In this document: positions 44,564-55,998 of the stretch, in pieces
How the letters are laid out: each line of letters starts with the position of its first letter
Numbering within the stretch: position 1 is the first letter of the stretch
Origin: Neodontobutis hainanensis
Lineage: Eukaryota > Chordata > Actinopteri > Gobiiformes > Odontobutidae
Direction of reading: 5' to 3'
Assembly (NCBI GenBank): GCA_024349245.1
Contig: JALDNG010000779.1
Span: forward strand, 62,001 to 126,000
Length of the DNA: 64,000 nucleotides
Made by a program: the position numbers and the translations under genes
The notes under the pieces: generated by a model
Database searches by the model: none
The model's input: the letters and a program-made list of their open reading frames with translations, nothing else
What the model was told of the DNA's origin: nothing

Positions 44564-45791
44564 TTATGTTTGGATCCTGCTGACATGTTGATGGAAAGAC
44601 TGGGCCCATTTCTTTCAGCTTCTCTAATACTCCACTCTTTACAATTGCAGTGTAATTTTAATTTGCTTAGATGATGTGTAGTTGCTGCTTATCTGTCTTT
44701 TGTGACCAAACACACTGAGTTAAATAGGCCACAGATCTCTGGCTTAAATTTTATCATTGTCCATTCTCTTAAAACATGTTAACATCGGTGTACTGGAGAG
44801 TTTATTTACCCAACAGCCTCTCTTACGGTTCATTAGGAAAGACTTTTGTTATACCAGAGGATATTCTGGTTCCACTGCTCAAGCGTCTGTAAAATAAAGT
44901 CAAAGTTAAGTTGTGGAACTATTTAGTGCTAAAACTAAAGCTGGCTTTTACCCAATGAGGCACTCCCTTCTCTGAACTATTTGAACCTGACAGGTTCTTT
45001 CAGGCAGAAAAGAAGCTCTTTTCCAACAGCTCTGTGCAACACGTGAAGGTCTCATTGTGTGACACTGCGGTTAAATCACTTGAGTGATTGATGGAGTTTT
45101 TACGAAGTGCAAGTGTTAAAAGAGAGGGTCACTAAAATCAATTTGTCAGTCCCTAACAAAATAATCAATACAGAGCTTTATTTCATCTAGCCCTGTGGTT
45201 CTTAAACTTTTACACCAAGCACGACCTCAGAACATAGGCATACATGACTCCGTTTATAGCTATTAACCACACAGTTCTATTGCTGAAGAAACGCCTTTTA
45301 TCTACTCTTAGTTATTTTGTTTGATTGATGACAATGATGATGACATTTTAGATTTTATCTAACTGGGAACAATTGGTTGTCTTAACCAGCATGTAGAATA
45401 GGATGAAGGAAAAGCTCTGCTATGTTGATGTACTGAGTTTTGCCAGATCTAACACTTTGTGGTACTTCAGACAATAGCAAGCGCCTCTCATGGAACTTCC
45501 TAAATGGTCCTCAACTAAGGGCGCGAAATACAGCGATATACCACCGTCCACCAGAGGGCAGGCTCCAAAAGTAGAAATATAAGGAGAAACCCAGTGGTGA
45601 ATTTATAAGTGTAAAAATCATGTTTACAGCCCGGTACAAAAGATGGCTCTGTTGTACCAGAGCCATATAAGTTTTACTACATGAAAACTCTATGTCTGTT
45701 TATGTTATCTGAAAAGCCCGGATGTAACCACCATTTTATTGCCCTGTTGTAATGACAACATCGGTGAATAGGGGACCAATGGGCTGATAAC

Positions 45792-45828
<37 letters not shown>

Positions 45829-46086
45829 TCTGGACAATGAGAAGTAATGTTTTGTCAATGTCTTGAATAAGGAAACATACAAATTACCTTTTAAAGTGAC
45901 TCACTCTCATTTGTTTTTCTTAAGAAAACTACCTTGTCATATTTTGTTACTGTAACTGGTGTAACTGGATCTCTCAACAAATACTGCATCGTGGCGTGTG
46001 AGGAAAAGAAAAGCACCTAGAATCTGTCACTTCTGGGAAATGCACTAGGCTGGGAGCTGATCATAAATGACTGTTTTCTGTCACAG
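44564..46086. other. Presumed first intron of kinase K3
   Basis: It contains sequence shared with 38545-38935 and 39270-39445, an inverted copy of the repeat in the 7.1-8.4 kb block (45520-45800), and a T-run at about 45798-45825. Confidence 0.55.
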
Positions 46087-49023
46087 CCCTCCACATGGCG
46101 AACTCCACTGCCACTCTAGCCAAGGGCTGCTTCGGGAAGGTGTACAAGGAGAAGTACAATGACACGTGGGCCGCTGTCAAGAAGGTGCCCCAACAGCTCA
46201 TCTGCCAAAAGGATCTGGAGAGAGAATGTGAAGTATACAAGTGAGTACAGTCACCTCTGTCGGGCACGACGGATCAATGTCTCTTGGTCTGTTTTGTAAA
46301 AGCATGTCGTTTTTTTTTTTTTTTTTTTTTTTTTTTTTCAAATTGACAGAAAAGCCAATCATCCCAACATAGTGAAACTCCTCGGCAAAATAACGCTTAA
46401 AGATGGAAAATGGGTGATTCCGCTAGAGTTCATCTTTGGAGAAGACCTGGAGACCACCATTTTCAAAGTATCACAGTCTAAAATACCGGTAAGATTTGGT
46501 TATGACTAAAAATGTACTTTTTCATGTGGAAACTTAATTGACACATCTATCATTCACAGGCTAAGTACTCCTTTGATGTCTTAACGTGTTTACCTTACTC
46601 AGGCTGAGAAGTTGGCAGTGTGGTTCTAAAACAGGGTGTGTTATTTGGCAGAGAAAACAGATTATAATTGAACTCCTCTCATTTGTTGCTACAGCTGACT
46701 CCATCTGCAAAAGCACCATCATTGTCGGCATGTGTGAAGGACTGCTTCATCTCCACCTCAAAGACATTGTCCATCAAGACCTGAAGCCAGAAAACATCAT
46801 GGTTAGTGGCTTCAATACTCTCAAAGCATATAAAATGCAACACTTTACTTTATCTTAAAGCAAAGCTATGGACCTGACAACTACTGTGTGCGGGCACCTG
46901 AGGTTAGCATCTCTCTCGTGTGCATAACTGTGCAAAGACGTGGCATAGGAAATATGAAATAATGCTTCCAGAAGGCTAAATTACAACAATATTCAGTTGA
47001 TTTGAAGATGGTCACAACAAAACCTTACCTTGAGAAGCAGCTAGGGTGTCCAGACTGCACAGCATTTATAACATAAACTGGGTCTGGCTTTAGATAAAGC
47101 AAGAAAGATCCATAACTCTGCTATCCAGTAGTAACAAAGACGGAAAGACCATAATAAGAGGTTGCCAATCAATCGGCTATATTCAAGTGGAGAGCACAGT
47201 TTGATTGCCAGCTCCAGCGCTGCTGCCAACAAGAGCTCTGCCCACGTGACAAAACAGACAATTAAACTTATTTTGAATAAAAAAACGGCTAAAAAAAGAG
47301 ATGTGGTCACATTTTATTTTACACAACACTTGATACATTGTATCTAAGTACAATGTAACACAAAAAGTCCATACATAATGGACTTATGCGCATACAAATT
47401 GTAGGTAGGGTTAGGGTTATTACATTATTATCTACTTAATGAGGAAGATTGAGGTAGGAGATTCTCAGTAATTGTTTTTAAGAATAATAAGAATAACATG
47501 TCATATAACACAGCTCGGCCACTTTGTCCCACATAAACATACCTGTTGTCCCACATTTGGTTTGTAATGACCTGGTCACCCTAGAGGCAGCTGGATTTTC
47601 ATGAGCCTTGTGATTTCACAAAATCATTAAGATTCATCTTAAACTGGCAATTGTGGGCATGTTTTAGAAGATGACTGTTTTAGCTTTACTAATGTTAACA
47701 ACAAGGCATTGCTCTGATTGGGTAAACTGTTTTTAACACTGATCATGTTTCCATCTAAAGCATCCTTTGCAACCACTTTTACTGGAAGCCATTCATTATT
47801 GTTGTTTTTTGTAACTGACCTTCTGGCAAGCTAGGATAACAAAAACACAGATTGGGCCTATTATTTGCCAACATCTTTTAATTGTGTTCATCTTTCATAG
47901 TTCACATACTTCTGCAGCAGGTGTTTGTCAAAACTTTGTTTTTACATCTCTCGCACCAAATTCTTTGACCATCTTGACGTCCTCCGTCGTAAACATTTGG
48001 CTTTCACACAGAAAGCAGTATCAAGGTGCGGATAATAAAAAACAAAAAAAGAAATGAATAATTTGGAAAAACACATGCTTATTGGGTTTTCCATTATAAA
48101 ACACACTCTCAGGAGAAAAGAAATCCATTGTTCTTACATAAATATTTGTTCTCCAGGTGGAACACAGCACAAACAGAGCCGTCATCATTGACCTGGGACT
48201 GGCCAAGTTCTTCAAAAATGGCCTGAGCTCAGCGATGGACATGGGGAATGAGGCATACTCTGCCCCTGAGGTGCTACAGAGGGGCGTCCAGCGGAACCAG
48301 CGCTCAGATGTGTGGGCCATGGGTAAAATCATAGCTGAACTGTGCGCCCGGGTCCGCCTCGTCACACCCAGTGTTTGTCCCGAGAAGATCAAGGAGAAGC
48401 TTGGGGACAACCCATACTGCCGTGCAGTTTGCAGGATGGTGGAGCCCAACCCCACTCAAAGGGCCTCCATGGCAGGTGTTATCAGTGAAATTCGTCTAGT
48501 AGGTGGAGTGAGCGCCGCTCCTACAACAGCTGTTAAGGGAGGTCACCTAAAACCACCTCCTAATCCTGTTACTGCACATAACTGCTCTCCGTCACCAGTG
48601 GACAGGGCAGGAACTCCTCTAAACAGAGCCCAGTCACCTTACAGGGCACCACCCCAATTAATAACGAGCGAACAGCAATAAACAAGTCTCCATCACCACG
48701 CAACTGGGAGCGCACCCCAGGCCTGATGTAAAAGAATTACGCCCTCCAGCCCAACAGCACATCTCCCTTCCTCCAAAAACTGAGAACAAAACCAAGCTCT
48801 GATTCCCAAAGGTGCCACCAACCTAACACCGGACTTTATGAAGATGAAGCTATACCAACAGGTCGCTAACGAACTGCCGTGCCACTTACCCCCGACAGGA
48901 CGAGTGACGGTGCAGCACTTTGAGGAGTCAGACGATGGGGTGGGAACATGGCAGCAGAAGGAAGTGATAACGCGCGATGGGAAGATAGTCAAGTATAATG
49001 ATGTTAAATTTAACAGCAAATAA
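46087..49023 (+). CDS. Protein kinase-like gene K3 (frameshifted)
   Basis: This is a eukaryotic-type Ser/Thr kinase of a fish multicopy group; the substrate is unknown. Exon 1 46087-46240 (ATG 46095) has glycine loop 'KGCFGKVYK' and Lys in 'AAVKK'. Exon 2 46350-46488 has the helix-C region and 'HPNIVKLLGK'. Exon 3 46695-46801 has catalytic loop 'HQDLKPEN' (HQD for HRD). Exon 4 from 48157 has 'IIDLGLAKF' (DLG for DFG), 'YSAPEV' and 'SDVWAMGKI'. Donors and acceptors are sound (gtgagt, gtaaga, gttagt; cag). Exon 3 is 107 bp where 108 are needed: 'LTPSAKA' and 'IIVGMCEGL' fall in different frames. A Pro/Ser-rich tail ends at a stop at 48681. A further conserved-looking tail, 'GRVTVQHFEESDDG', lies in another frame (48838-49023). 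It is either a young pseudogene or affected by assembly indels. Confidence 0.7.
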
Positions 49024-49720
49024 GCGGAATATATCAGCACTCTTGTGCTGCCAACAAGAGTCAGTATTAGTCTGGCCAGCCGCACCCATTCAGTCTCTTT
49101 GAAATGGGTGAGGTGTCCCTTTTCCTTCACAGCTTTTCCACTTGGCAGCAACCCTGTTGGACCAGTGGTAACTGTTTACCTGAAACCTACTTTAGGCTGT
49201 GAGGTCTGTGAAAGGAGATGAGCGTTTTGAGCTGTTGTGTTTTATTTGTACTATTTTGATAATTAAGTTGTGTTTGTGTGTTTGTACACATGTTTGTACT
49301 TTATGTGAAATGTGCCTCTGGGGTTTGAGTGAAAAATAAATTATGTATAAATAAAAATGAAAAAGTTGTTGTTTACAGTTAAAAGAAAAAGATGTAACAA
49401 TACAAATGTACCACATGACAATGTTTTTATATATATACATATATAGTACCTTCAACTCGTTTGGTCCACTTAAAGCACTGGCTTAAAGTTTATGCAACGC
49501 ATTACAAGACCCAACGTTTTATTTCGTTAGCCTAGCGCCTTTTACCCCAAAAGTAGCTTGTCCAATTTGATATCAGTCGGACTGAAGTGCGTTAAGTACA
49601 ATGCTCGGAGTGACCACTAGAGAGCAGTGTTTCAACACAAGCAGCGTTTGTCCATTTTCAATGTAATTATCAAAGTAATAAAAGAACAAAATCAAATATA
49701 AGAGTTGTTTGAAAAATATA
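49024..49720. other. 3' flank of kinase K3
   Basis: A polyadenylation-like AATAAA occurs at about 49336. No other gene was seen. Confidence 0.5.
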
Positions 49721-49950
49721 ATGGCATTGGCATTGGTTTTATATGGCGCTTTTCCACCTAGAAGGCACTCAAAGCGCTTATACATTAATCTTCCATTCAC
49801 CTACCAGTGTTACAGCTGGAACACCACTGGAGGCAAGGTTGGTTAAGTGTCTTGCCCAAGGACACAACAACAGTATGAACTGTGGGGAGAGTGGGAATCG
49901 AACCACCAACCTTCCAGTTGAAGGACAACCACTCAACCACTGAGCCACTA
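49721..49950 (-). repeat. tRNA-derived SINE, minus strand
   Basis: On the minus strand there is an A box TGGCTCAGTGG (complement of 49937-49947) and a B box GGTTCGATTCC (complement of 49894-49904), with tRNA-like spacing of about 33 bp. The body includes the complement of 'ttgcccaaggacacaac'. Confidence 0.8.
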
Positions 49951-50443
49951 ATAATTAGACATTCTAATTCTGTTCATTTGAAGTCCATCGTGACTAATTA
50001 AAAGAACACCCAGTTTTTACAGCAAAAAATTTAACAATTTTATTTTAACAATTTTTATGAAAACCTCCAGTCTATTATAACAGTGTAGTAGATTCAGTAT
50101 ATTGAAAGAAATAACAGAATACCCTCTTTAAAATATTTATTTTTATTTTTATTTATTTATTTTGACAATTTGTCTATTTAGTATATTTCAGTCAAGATGT
50201 CCACCATAATAATAAGAATAATGTTTTACATGAGAGGTAAATACAAGTGTTCTAAATGTGGGTATTCTTTATAAGTAGATATTCAGTGTAAGGAATAAAA
50301 TCAGACTGAAGAAACTAAGAAACGGTTATGTTGACAACTACTTGAACTTGAACGTTACCTTTTAGAGTTTGAACTTTAAACTCAGCAGCATTTCTTTTTT
50401 AATACTAATAGTAATAATGGCAGCCTATTTCTTATTATCACAG

Positions 50444-50599
50444 TTGTAACGCTGTCTAAACACTGCAGACCGGTTTGATGACTGCATGTCCTGGTAAAGT
50501 GTAGAAAGACGTGTGCAACAGAGAGTGGGCTGCATTGAAGAAAGTGCCTGGAGACAACTAAACCCAGGATGAAATGAACAGACATTATAAACTCTACAG
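50444..50599 (+). pseudogene. Divergent kinase first-exon relic P1
   Basis: An acceptor (ttatcacag) is followed by a stretch of the same length as kinase exon 1, then 'GKV-KDVCNREWAALKKVP', aligning with 'GKVYKEKYNDTWAAVKKVP', with one stop in place of Tyr. It ends at a gtaaga donor in the same phase 2 and the same place as the K3 exon. The ATG is gone. It is a much older copy than K1 and K2. Confidence 0.7.
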
Positions 50600-51333
50600 G
50601 TAAGACCAGTCTAAATGTTAATGAGAAAACATGTAAAATAAGCTACTTTCTAGTTTTGTTGTACCGTTTTTGGACTGTAGGCCTACTGAAACCTAATTGT
50701 TGAAGGCATATAAGATTTCATGTAAATAAACAGTTTTAAAGATTTTTATTTTATTTTATAAAAAGCCTTAAAATGCATCTTCTTGCCAACAAATAGAAAA
50801 GGTTCACTTAGAGGGAGAAAGTTCAATCTGATCAATATTTAAAGTTAGGCTGTAAGCACATACAATGAAGACAAATGTATGAATGTCAAAATGTAATTAC
50901 CTATAACTTTAAGATAACGGAAAATTGAGCATGAAAGTGCTTGAAGAGTGTTTGAATTTGACACAAAGCCATAACAAGGAATGTCAGTGAGCTAACTTGA
51001 TTTTAGTCAGTTAGCATGTTTGCACATTAAGGAGGGCCACAGAGGTTTGATGCCGCTCTCTCCAGATCATCATGTTGTTGTGACACTTCATTCACCTTGG
51101 CTCCAGTATCTGTGGCACTGGTGGACTCCAGACACAGTCTATCTGTGCCAGTCCCAAGCCCGGGTAAATGGAGAGGGTAGCAGCGGGAAGTGCATCTGTC
51201 AACCACATCACCAGAAGGAATAAAAAGAAAAGCATGCTTGCATAGTCAGGCTTATCAGCATTTGTCCACTGTGTATAAGTACACGGGCACATTTGGATCA
51301 GTCAGTCCACAGTAGTGACCTTTTATCGGTTTA

Positions 51334-51560
51334 GATGTTCACAAAGTCTACAAAGAGTGGGCCAATGAACAGTAGTGTGCAGTAAAGAAATTGCCAGAAT
51401 ACTGCACCATCGATGAAGAAATGAACAGGGAGTAGACTGACTATTACAGCACTAGCATCTGCTGGATCAAGCTTGGAGAGAAAAAGCTTTACCCCGTTAC
51501 CATAACTACCTTTGCAAAATGGCTACTTTGTGCCTTTCCTGTAGCACAGCATGTAGAGGA
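51334..51560 (+). pseudogene. Divergent kinase relic P2, possibly intron-less
   Basis: A frame with two stops reads 'HKVYKEWANEQ-CAVKKLP' and then 'DEEMNRE-TDYY', aligning with exon 1 of the kinase. It runs on without a donor into 'ICWIKLGEKKLYPVT', faintly like exon 2 ('NIVKLLGKITLKDGKW'). This could be a retrocopy or an exon whose intron was lost. The exon 2 match is weak. Confidence 0.5.
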
Positions 51561-52230
51561 GGGTCCACGTTGTATAATACAGCATTCTTCCCAGACTCTG
51601 TAGTACTGGATTAAGGGATTAGCGAGGTAACACTTAATACTTCTACCAATTTAGATGCCTCCCTATACTTTGTTTGATACTTTGTTTTTGTTTCATGACT
51701 GTATTCTTTGATATTTTTTCTTTGACATTTGACCACGTCAATGTTTGTGGCAGGAGAAGAAAACGTGGAAACATGGAATAGCAAAATGGAAATAAAAGGA
51801 CAAGCCTTGAAGAATATTATCTTTCACCCAGTGAGATCTGGTGTTATGGTATGGCACTACAGCACAGCAGAGCAAACAAGTCTGAGGGCAGTTTTTGTTC
51901 AGAGCGTAATCACGTTTTCATTTATTAATTTCTTTTTTTCAGTTCTTTATTTTTCTCCCAGCTCCCTCATAAATGTGACATATCCCTCAATCTAGAGTTT
52001 TAGGGGAAAGGAAACATTTTTATTGTAATTATGGTCCATATATATATATATTTAAAAAAAGTGAATTTATTTACTTATTTTGTTGACTTCTTTTATTGGA
52101 CTCTTGCCTATGTGTTTAAAGTGAGTATTCAATTTCAATAATCAGTAACTCCAGTTGAAGCGGAGACTTTTTTGGGTTGAGACCGTCCGAGACCAGGCTG
52201 GGTTCACAATAACTGGTTCTGAATTTAGAT
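51561..52230. other. No gene recognised
   Basis: It contains an 88-codon ORF (51729-51995) with no recognised family. Confidence 0.45.
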
Positions 52231-52855
52231 CAGGGGTGCCCAAATGTTTTTGTTCGGAGGGCCAAAACGTAAAGGAGTTGGGGAGGGATGGACACAAAAA
52301 AATATTTTGTGTGTAAATTAAAGAAATACTTTCCCTTCCAGGTTTGTTTAAAATGATTTTCGTCAGTGCCCCTGCCGCTCAATTTTGTTTTGACTGTGCT
52401 TTAACTCAACAACACAGACTGTTTATTTAAAGTTGTGTGCTGCTTGTGGGCGGGGCCAGTCTCACCTAATGAAGCCTATAAAATCCCACCAGCCAAAGAG
52501 GCAAATGAAGAGACTGTTACCCGCCGCAGATGAAATGTTGAGCTCTGGCGGGAGCGCCCAGTTGTAAGCCCACAAATCTAAGCTTTTTGATCAGAATAGG
52601 ACTCGAGCGTGCACAACCTGTCTTATAGTTAAGTTAATGTGAGCACCATTAGTGAGGGCAGTAGGTCGTTTCTGGGACATTTACCCATTGGCTCCTCTTC
52701 AATAGAATCGTCCATAACTTTACCAATACATATGTTCAACTGCATATCAAATCAATAGTCTGCAATTTCAGTCACAACACAAAGACCATTGGCGGGCCAA
52801 ATTAAACTCCGTTGTTGGCCAAATTTGCCCCCTGGCTTAAACTCTTTTGGGATGT
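52231..52855. mobile_element. hAT (Charlie-like) non-autonomous element, probable
   Basis: It starts 'caggggtgcccaaatg' with a nearby 'gggccaaaa', the familiar end of Charlie-type hAT elements. A degraded counterpart ('ggccaaatttgccccctgg') lies at about 52818-52836. No clear target duplication was seen. Confidence 0.5.
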
Positions 52856-52959
52856 TACTAAACACTATACTTCTGATATCTTTAGTATTCTATATTTTAA
52901 TTATGCATTTTATTGAGTAACTTAAAATTTATATTTGCACACAAAAAAAAAAAAAAAAA

Positions 52960-55133
52960 AAAAAAAACGACATGTTGAATGATGTTGTATTTATTAATGA
53001 ATTTAAGGCCACTCTGATCTGTGCAGAATACATCGAGAGTACAACTAGTATCACTCTTATTTCCCTCAATCTGAGGATGTTTGAATTATAAATTGTTTAA
53101 AGAGCAGATATAGAAATCAGTTTATGAAAATAAAACAAAAGTAATGTTACATTGCAAATAAAGACAAAGTGTAATGCGAGCCTCCATAAGTGTTAACAAA
53201 ATACATTTTCTGTCAACACTTGAGTTGACCACGCCAATATTGTGATGACATGGAAAAACAAAAAAAAAATCCAGATACACAGGAATAAATGTGCAGTATT
53301 TTGAGATTAAATCCGTGAAAGAAAAAAATATGTTTTTATAATCATTTGCTACGTTTTCCTAGATTTTGTAAAAACACACACACACAAAAAAAATAAAAAG
53401 TTTTTCACAAGTAGATGTACAAAGCTTTCATAAAAAGGACTAAACTTGTGCTTCTCCCTCAGCAGTGCTCAGTTTGTCCTCTCAAAAAATTACCAAGATA
53501 GACTTTAATATGTTTAAGTTTTAATGCGGCAAATAAGACACCATTTAGCATTTTTTCCCCCCATTTACCGGCAAATTTAAATACCCCACCATTAAGTCTT
53601 ACAGCTATAGACTTCTTGAAATTAGCTAACCGTTTTGCGTTGTACAAATGTAGCCAAAACAAGTGGTGAATGAAAGTTCACGTCAGGATACCCAACGTCG
53701 ACAGCCGCAGTCATCTCCCTGGGCTCTCACATTCCATACCGCCATTAAAACAAGCTTTCCACCATGTACAATACTCAAAGACGCTACTACGTTGAAGTCT
53801 TATTTCAAGGCCAAAGACGAGTAAGCAACTGATATGAGACAATGATGGAGATGCTAGGCCGGGCCATAAACAAAGCCACACACACACACACCTTTGGTTT
53901 TTGGTCTGTCCCCTGCCACTGGATACAAAATTTACAAAAAAAAAAAAAAAATCTTTCCAACCTGTGAAAAAGGGCAGAGAATCAAGAGTGCAGTGCATGG
54001 GCAAAATGGGGACTAGAATAGGGACTAGAAACATGGCAGAGTCGTCTTTTGTATGAGAAAATGGACATTAGCATTAGAATTACTGCATGTCACAGGTCAA
54101 GGAGGCAAACCCAAATCATCAAATTTGAGGCTTCAAATTGTCACAAAAAAAACAAGGAGAGTGGTTCAAATGAAGGCAACAGATTGGTTTCATGCTCTCT
54201 CAAAAGGCTTTTGAAGGCAAGCTGAACTACTCTAGAAAGCCGCAGAAAATGCTGCAGTGGGATTTAAAGGATCTGTTTTGTTAATGAACGCGTCTTGTCT
54301 ATGAAAAAGAACTGCGGTCATTAAAGATAGGGTCAGCATTTAGAGGGGTATGTCCACATTATTACATTTTTATATTAAAACTACATAACTTCTGCCAAGT
54401 GTTTTTGTTCTAGTTTTCTTTTAAAATGAAAGCTCATGATTTATAGCATTCAGCAAAAGCAGATAGATCTCCAGGTATGTTTTTACAAACGGCCTTGTGC
54501 TATAAAGATGTTAACTGTGTTTTCTCCAACGCTGCACACCTACTAGTTCTGTGAACCCTTTCTTTGAATATGGAGTTGGCACCAGATGATCAATCCCATT
54601 TACAGTATTTCAAACATGAAGAAAGCTGTACTTTCCTTTCTCTAGCTGCAAAGTCTTTGGGTTTGTTAAATACAAATAGGCTACAAGTGTTACAGACAAA
54701 GTAAATGGAGTCCCTTAAGGCAGGGCTTTAAACTGACTTTTCTACTGATTGCACCAGTGTTACTGTTGGTGTTGAGTTTATGCATGTATGTTTTGAATAT
54801 ACAGCTATAGCGCTCGATTGTTTCCTCAAACCTCCCACAGTCATTCCAACCCCTGATGCGCAGTTTGAGCCAATATTTTACAACACAAAAGGTTGAAAAG
54901 TTGTGTTAAATAGAGATGCCGTTTTGAAAATTAATCACATCACAAATAGGGCAAGTCACAGATTAAGTGGTTCTGATAGATTTGCCAAAACGGTGACATA
55001 CCCTGAAACAGGTTATCATGCCAGTCTGGACTTTGTCCCGCATGGGTCAGAAGTTTAACTACTTTTGTGACACTGAAATTAACAATATCCTTGCTAATGA
55101 GAACTGATTCATACAGTTTGTAACACAAAAATG

Positions 55134-55173
<40 letters not shown>

Positions 55174-55708
55174 GTGTCAAAATCAATAACAGTACAACAG
55201 TAAATCATCTCAGTTCCCTCACTCTGATCATAGCAGCTTTCAGACTCATGTACTCTATTATTGTGTGGCACGACGACTACAGGACATGGCAGCAATTGCT
55301 CCTTTAAACGCAACATTCTATAGAAGACATACAAATGAAGTTTCTAAGGCATCACAAGGTTTAACCAGCAATCACAGCGCTGTAAATATATAAACTCACA
55401 GAGTCCAACTTTTACCTATTACTCTTTGCTGTGGCTCCCATGGAAGAATATATCATCGATGTGTTCAAAAACTAGAGCTAACGAGAGACAGCATCTAGAG
55501 CAGGTTCAAGGTTTATGTATTTTTACTAACAAGTCCATATGTTTCAATCCCAAAGAAAAGCATCCACATGTCCAGATGCAGGAAGATTTTTAGTTCTTAA
55601 ATGGAACCTCTTTGTAAAAAAACTATGCAGTGGGCATTGGCGGAAGAGTCAGCAGCCTTCAGCACTGAACTGACAGCATAATTCCACTGGCGTGATGGCA
55701 GGATGGTT
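52960..55708 (-). other. Probable long 3'UTR of b4galt3
   Basis: The region lies directly after the b4galt3 stop. On the minus strand an AATAAA (complement of about 52989-52994) is followed 15-25 bases later by a T-run, which fits a polyadenylation site. No intervening gene or acceptor-donor structure was found. It includes an (AC)n run at 55136-55171. Length is inferred. Confidence 0.4.
55136..55171. repeat. (CA)n microsatellite
   Basis: An uninterrupted CA repeat of about 36 bp; the CVCV frames around it are artefacts. Confidence 0.95.
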
Positions 55709-55963
55709 CTACTTCTCTTTGTCAGCCTCTTTCAGTTTGGCAGGGGTCACGGCTGGACCTTTTGCCGGGTCTTTAGGTGTAGGCAAAACTTTGGCAGGGG
55801 TGGGCGGGGGCTTTGGAAGTGGCTTTAAACCTGCTTCAGTGCCAATGTTGACAGTGATGTTGGTGTAGAGCGGGAGGTATTCTCTGGAGATGACCTCATA
55901 CTCCAATGTGTTCATCCCATCCGTCTTCCAAGTCTGACGAGTCTTGGCCAACATGTTGAACCT

Positions 55964-55998
<35 letters not shown>

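Noticed and set aside
46870..46905. 'DNYCVRAPEV'-like stretch resembling a kinase APE motif
   Set aside because: Lies in a frame with a stop just upstream and without any neighbouring kinase motifs; the true APE exon is at 48157 on.
49192..49455. Minus-strand 87-codon ORF 3' of the kinase
   Set aside because: AT-rich, aromatic-rich composition and no family; probably random in UTR/intergenic DNA.
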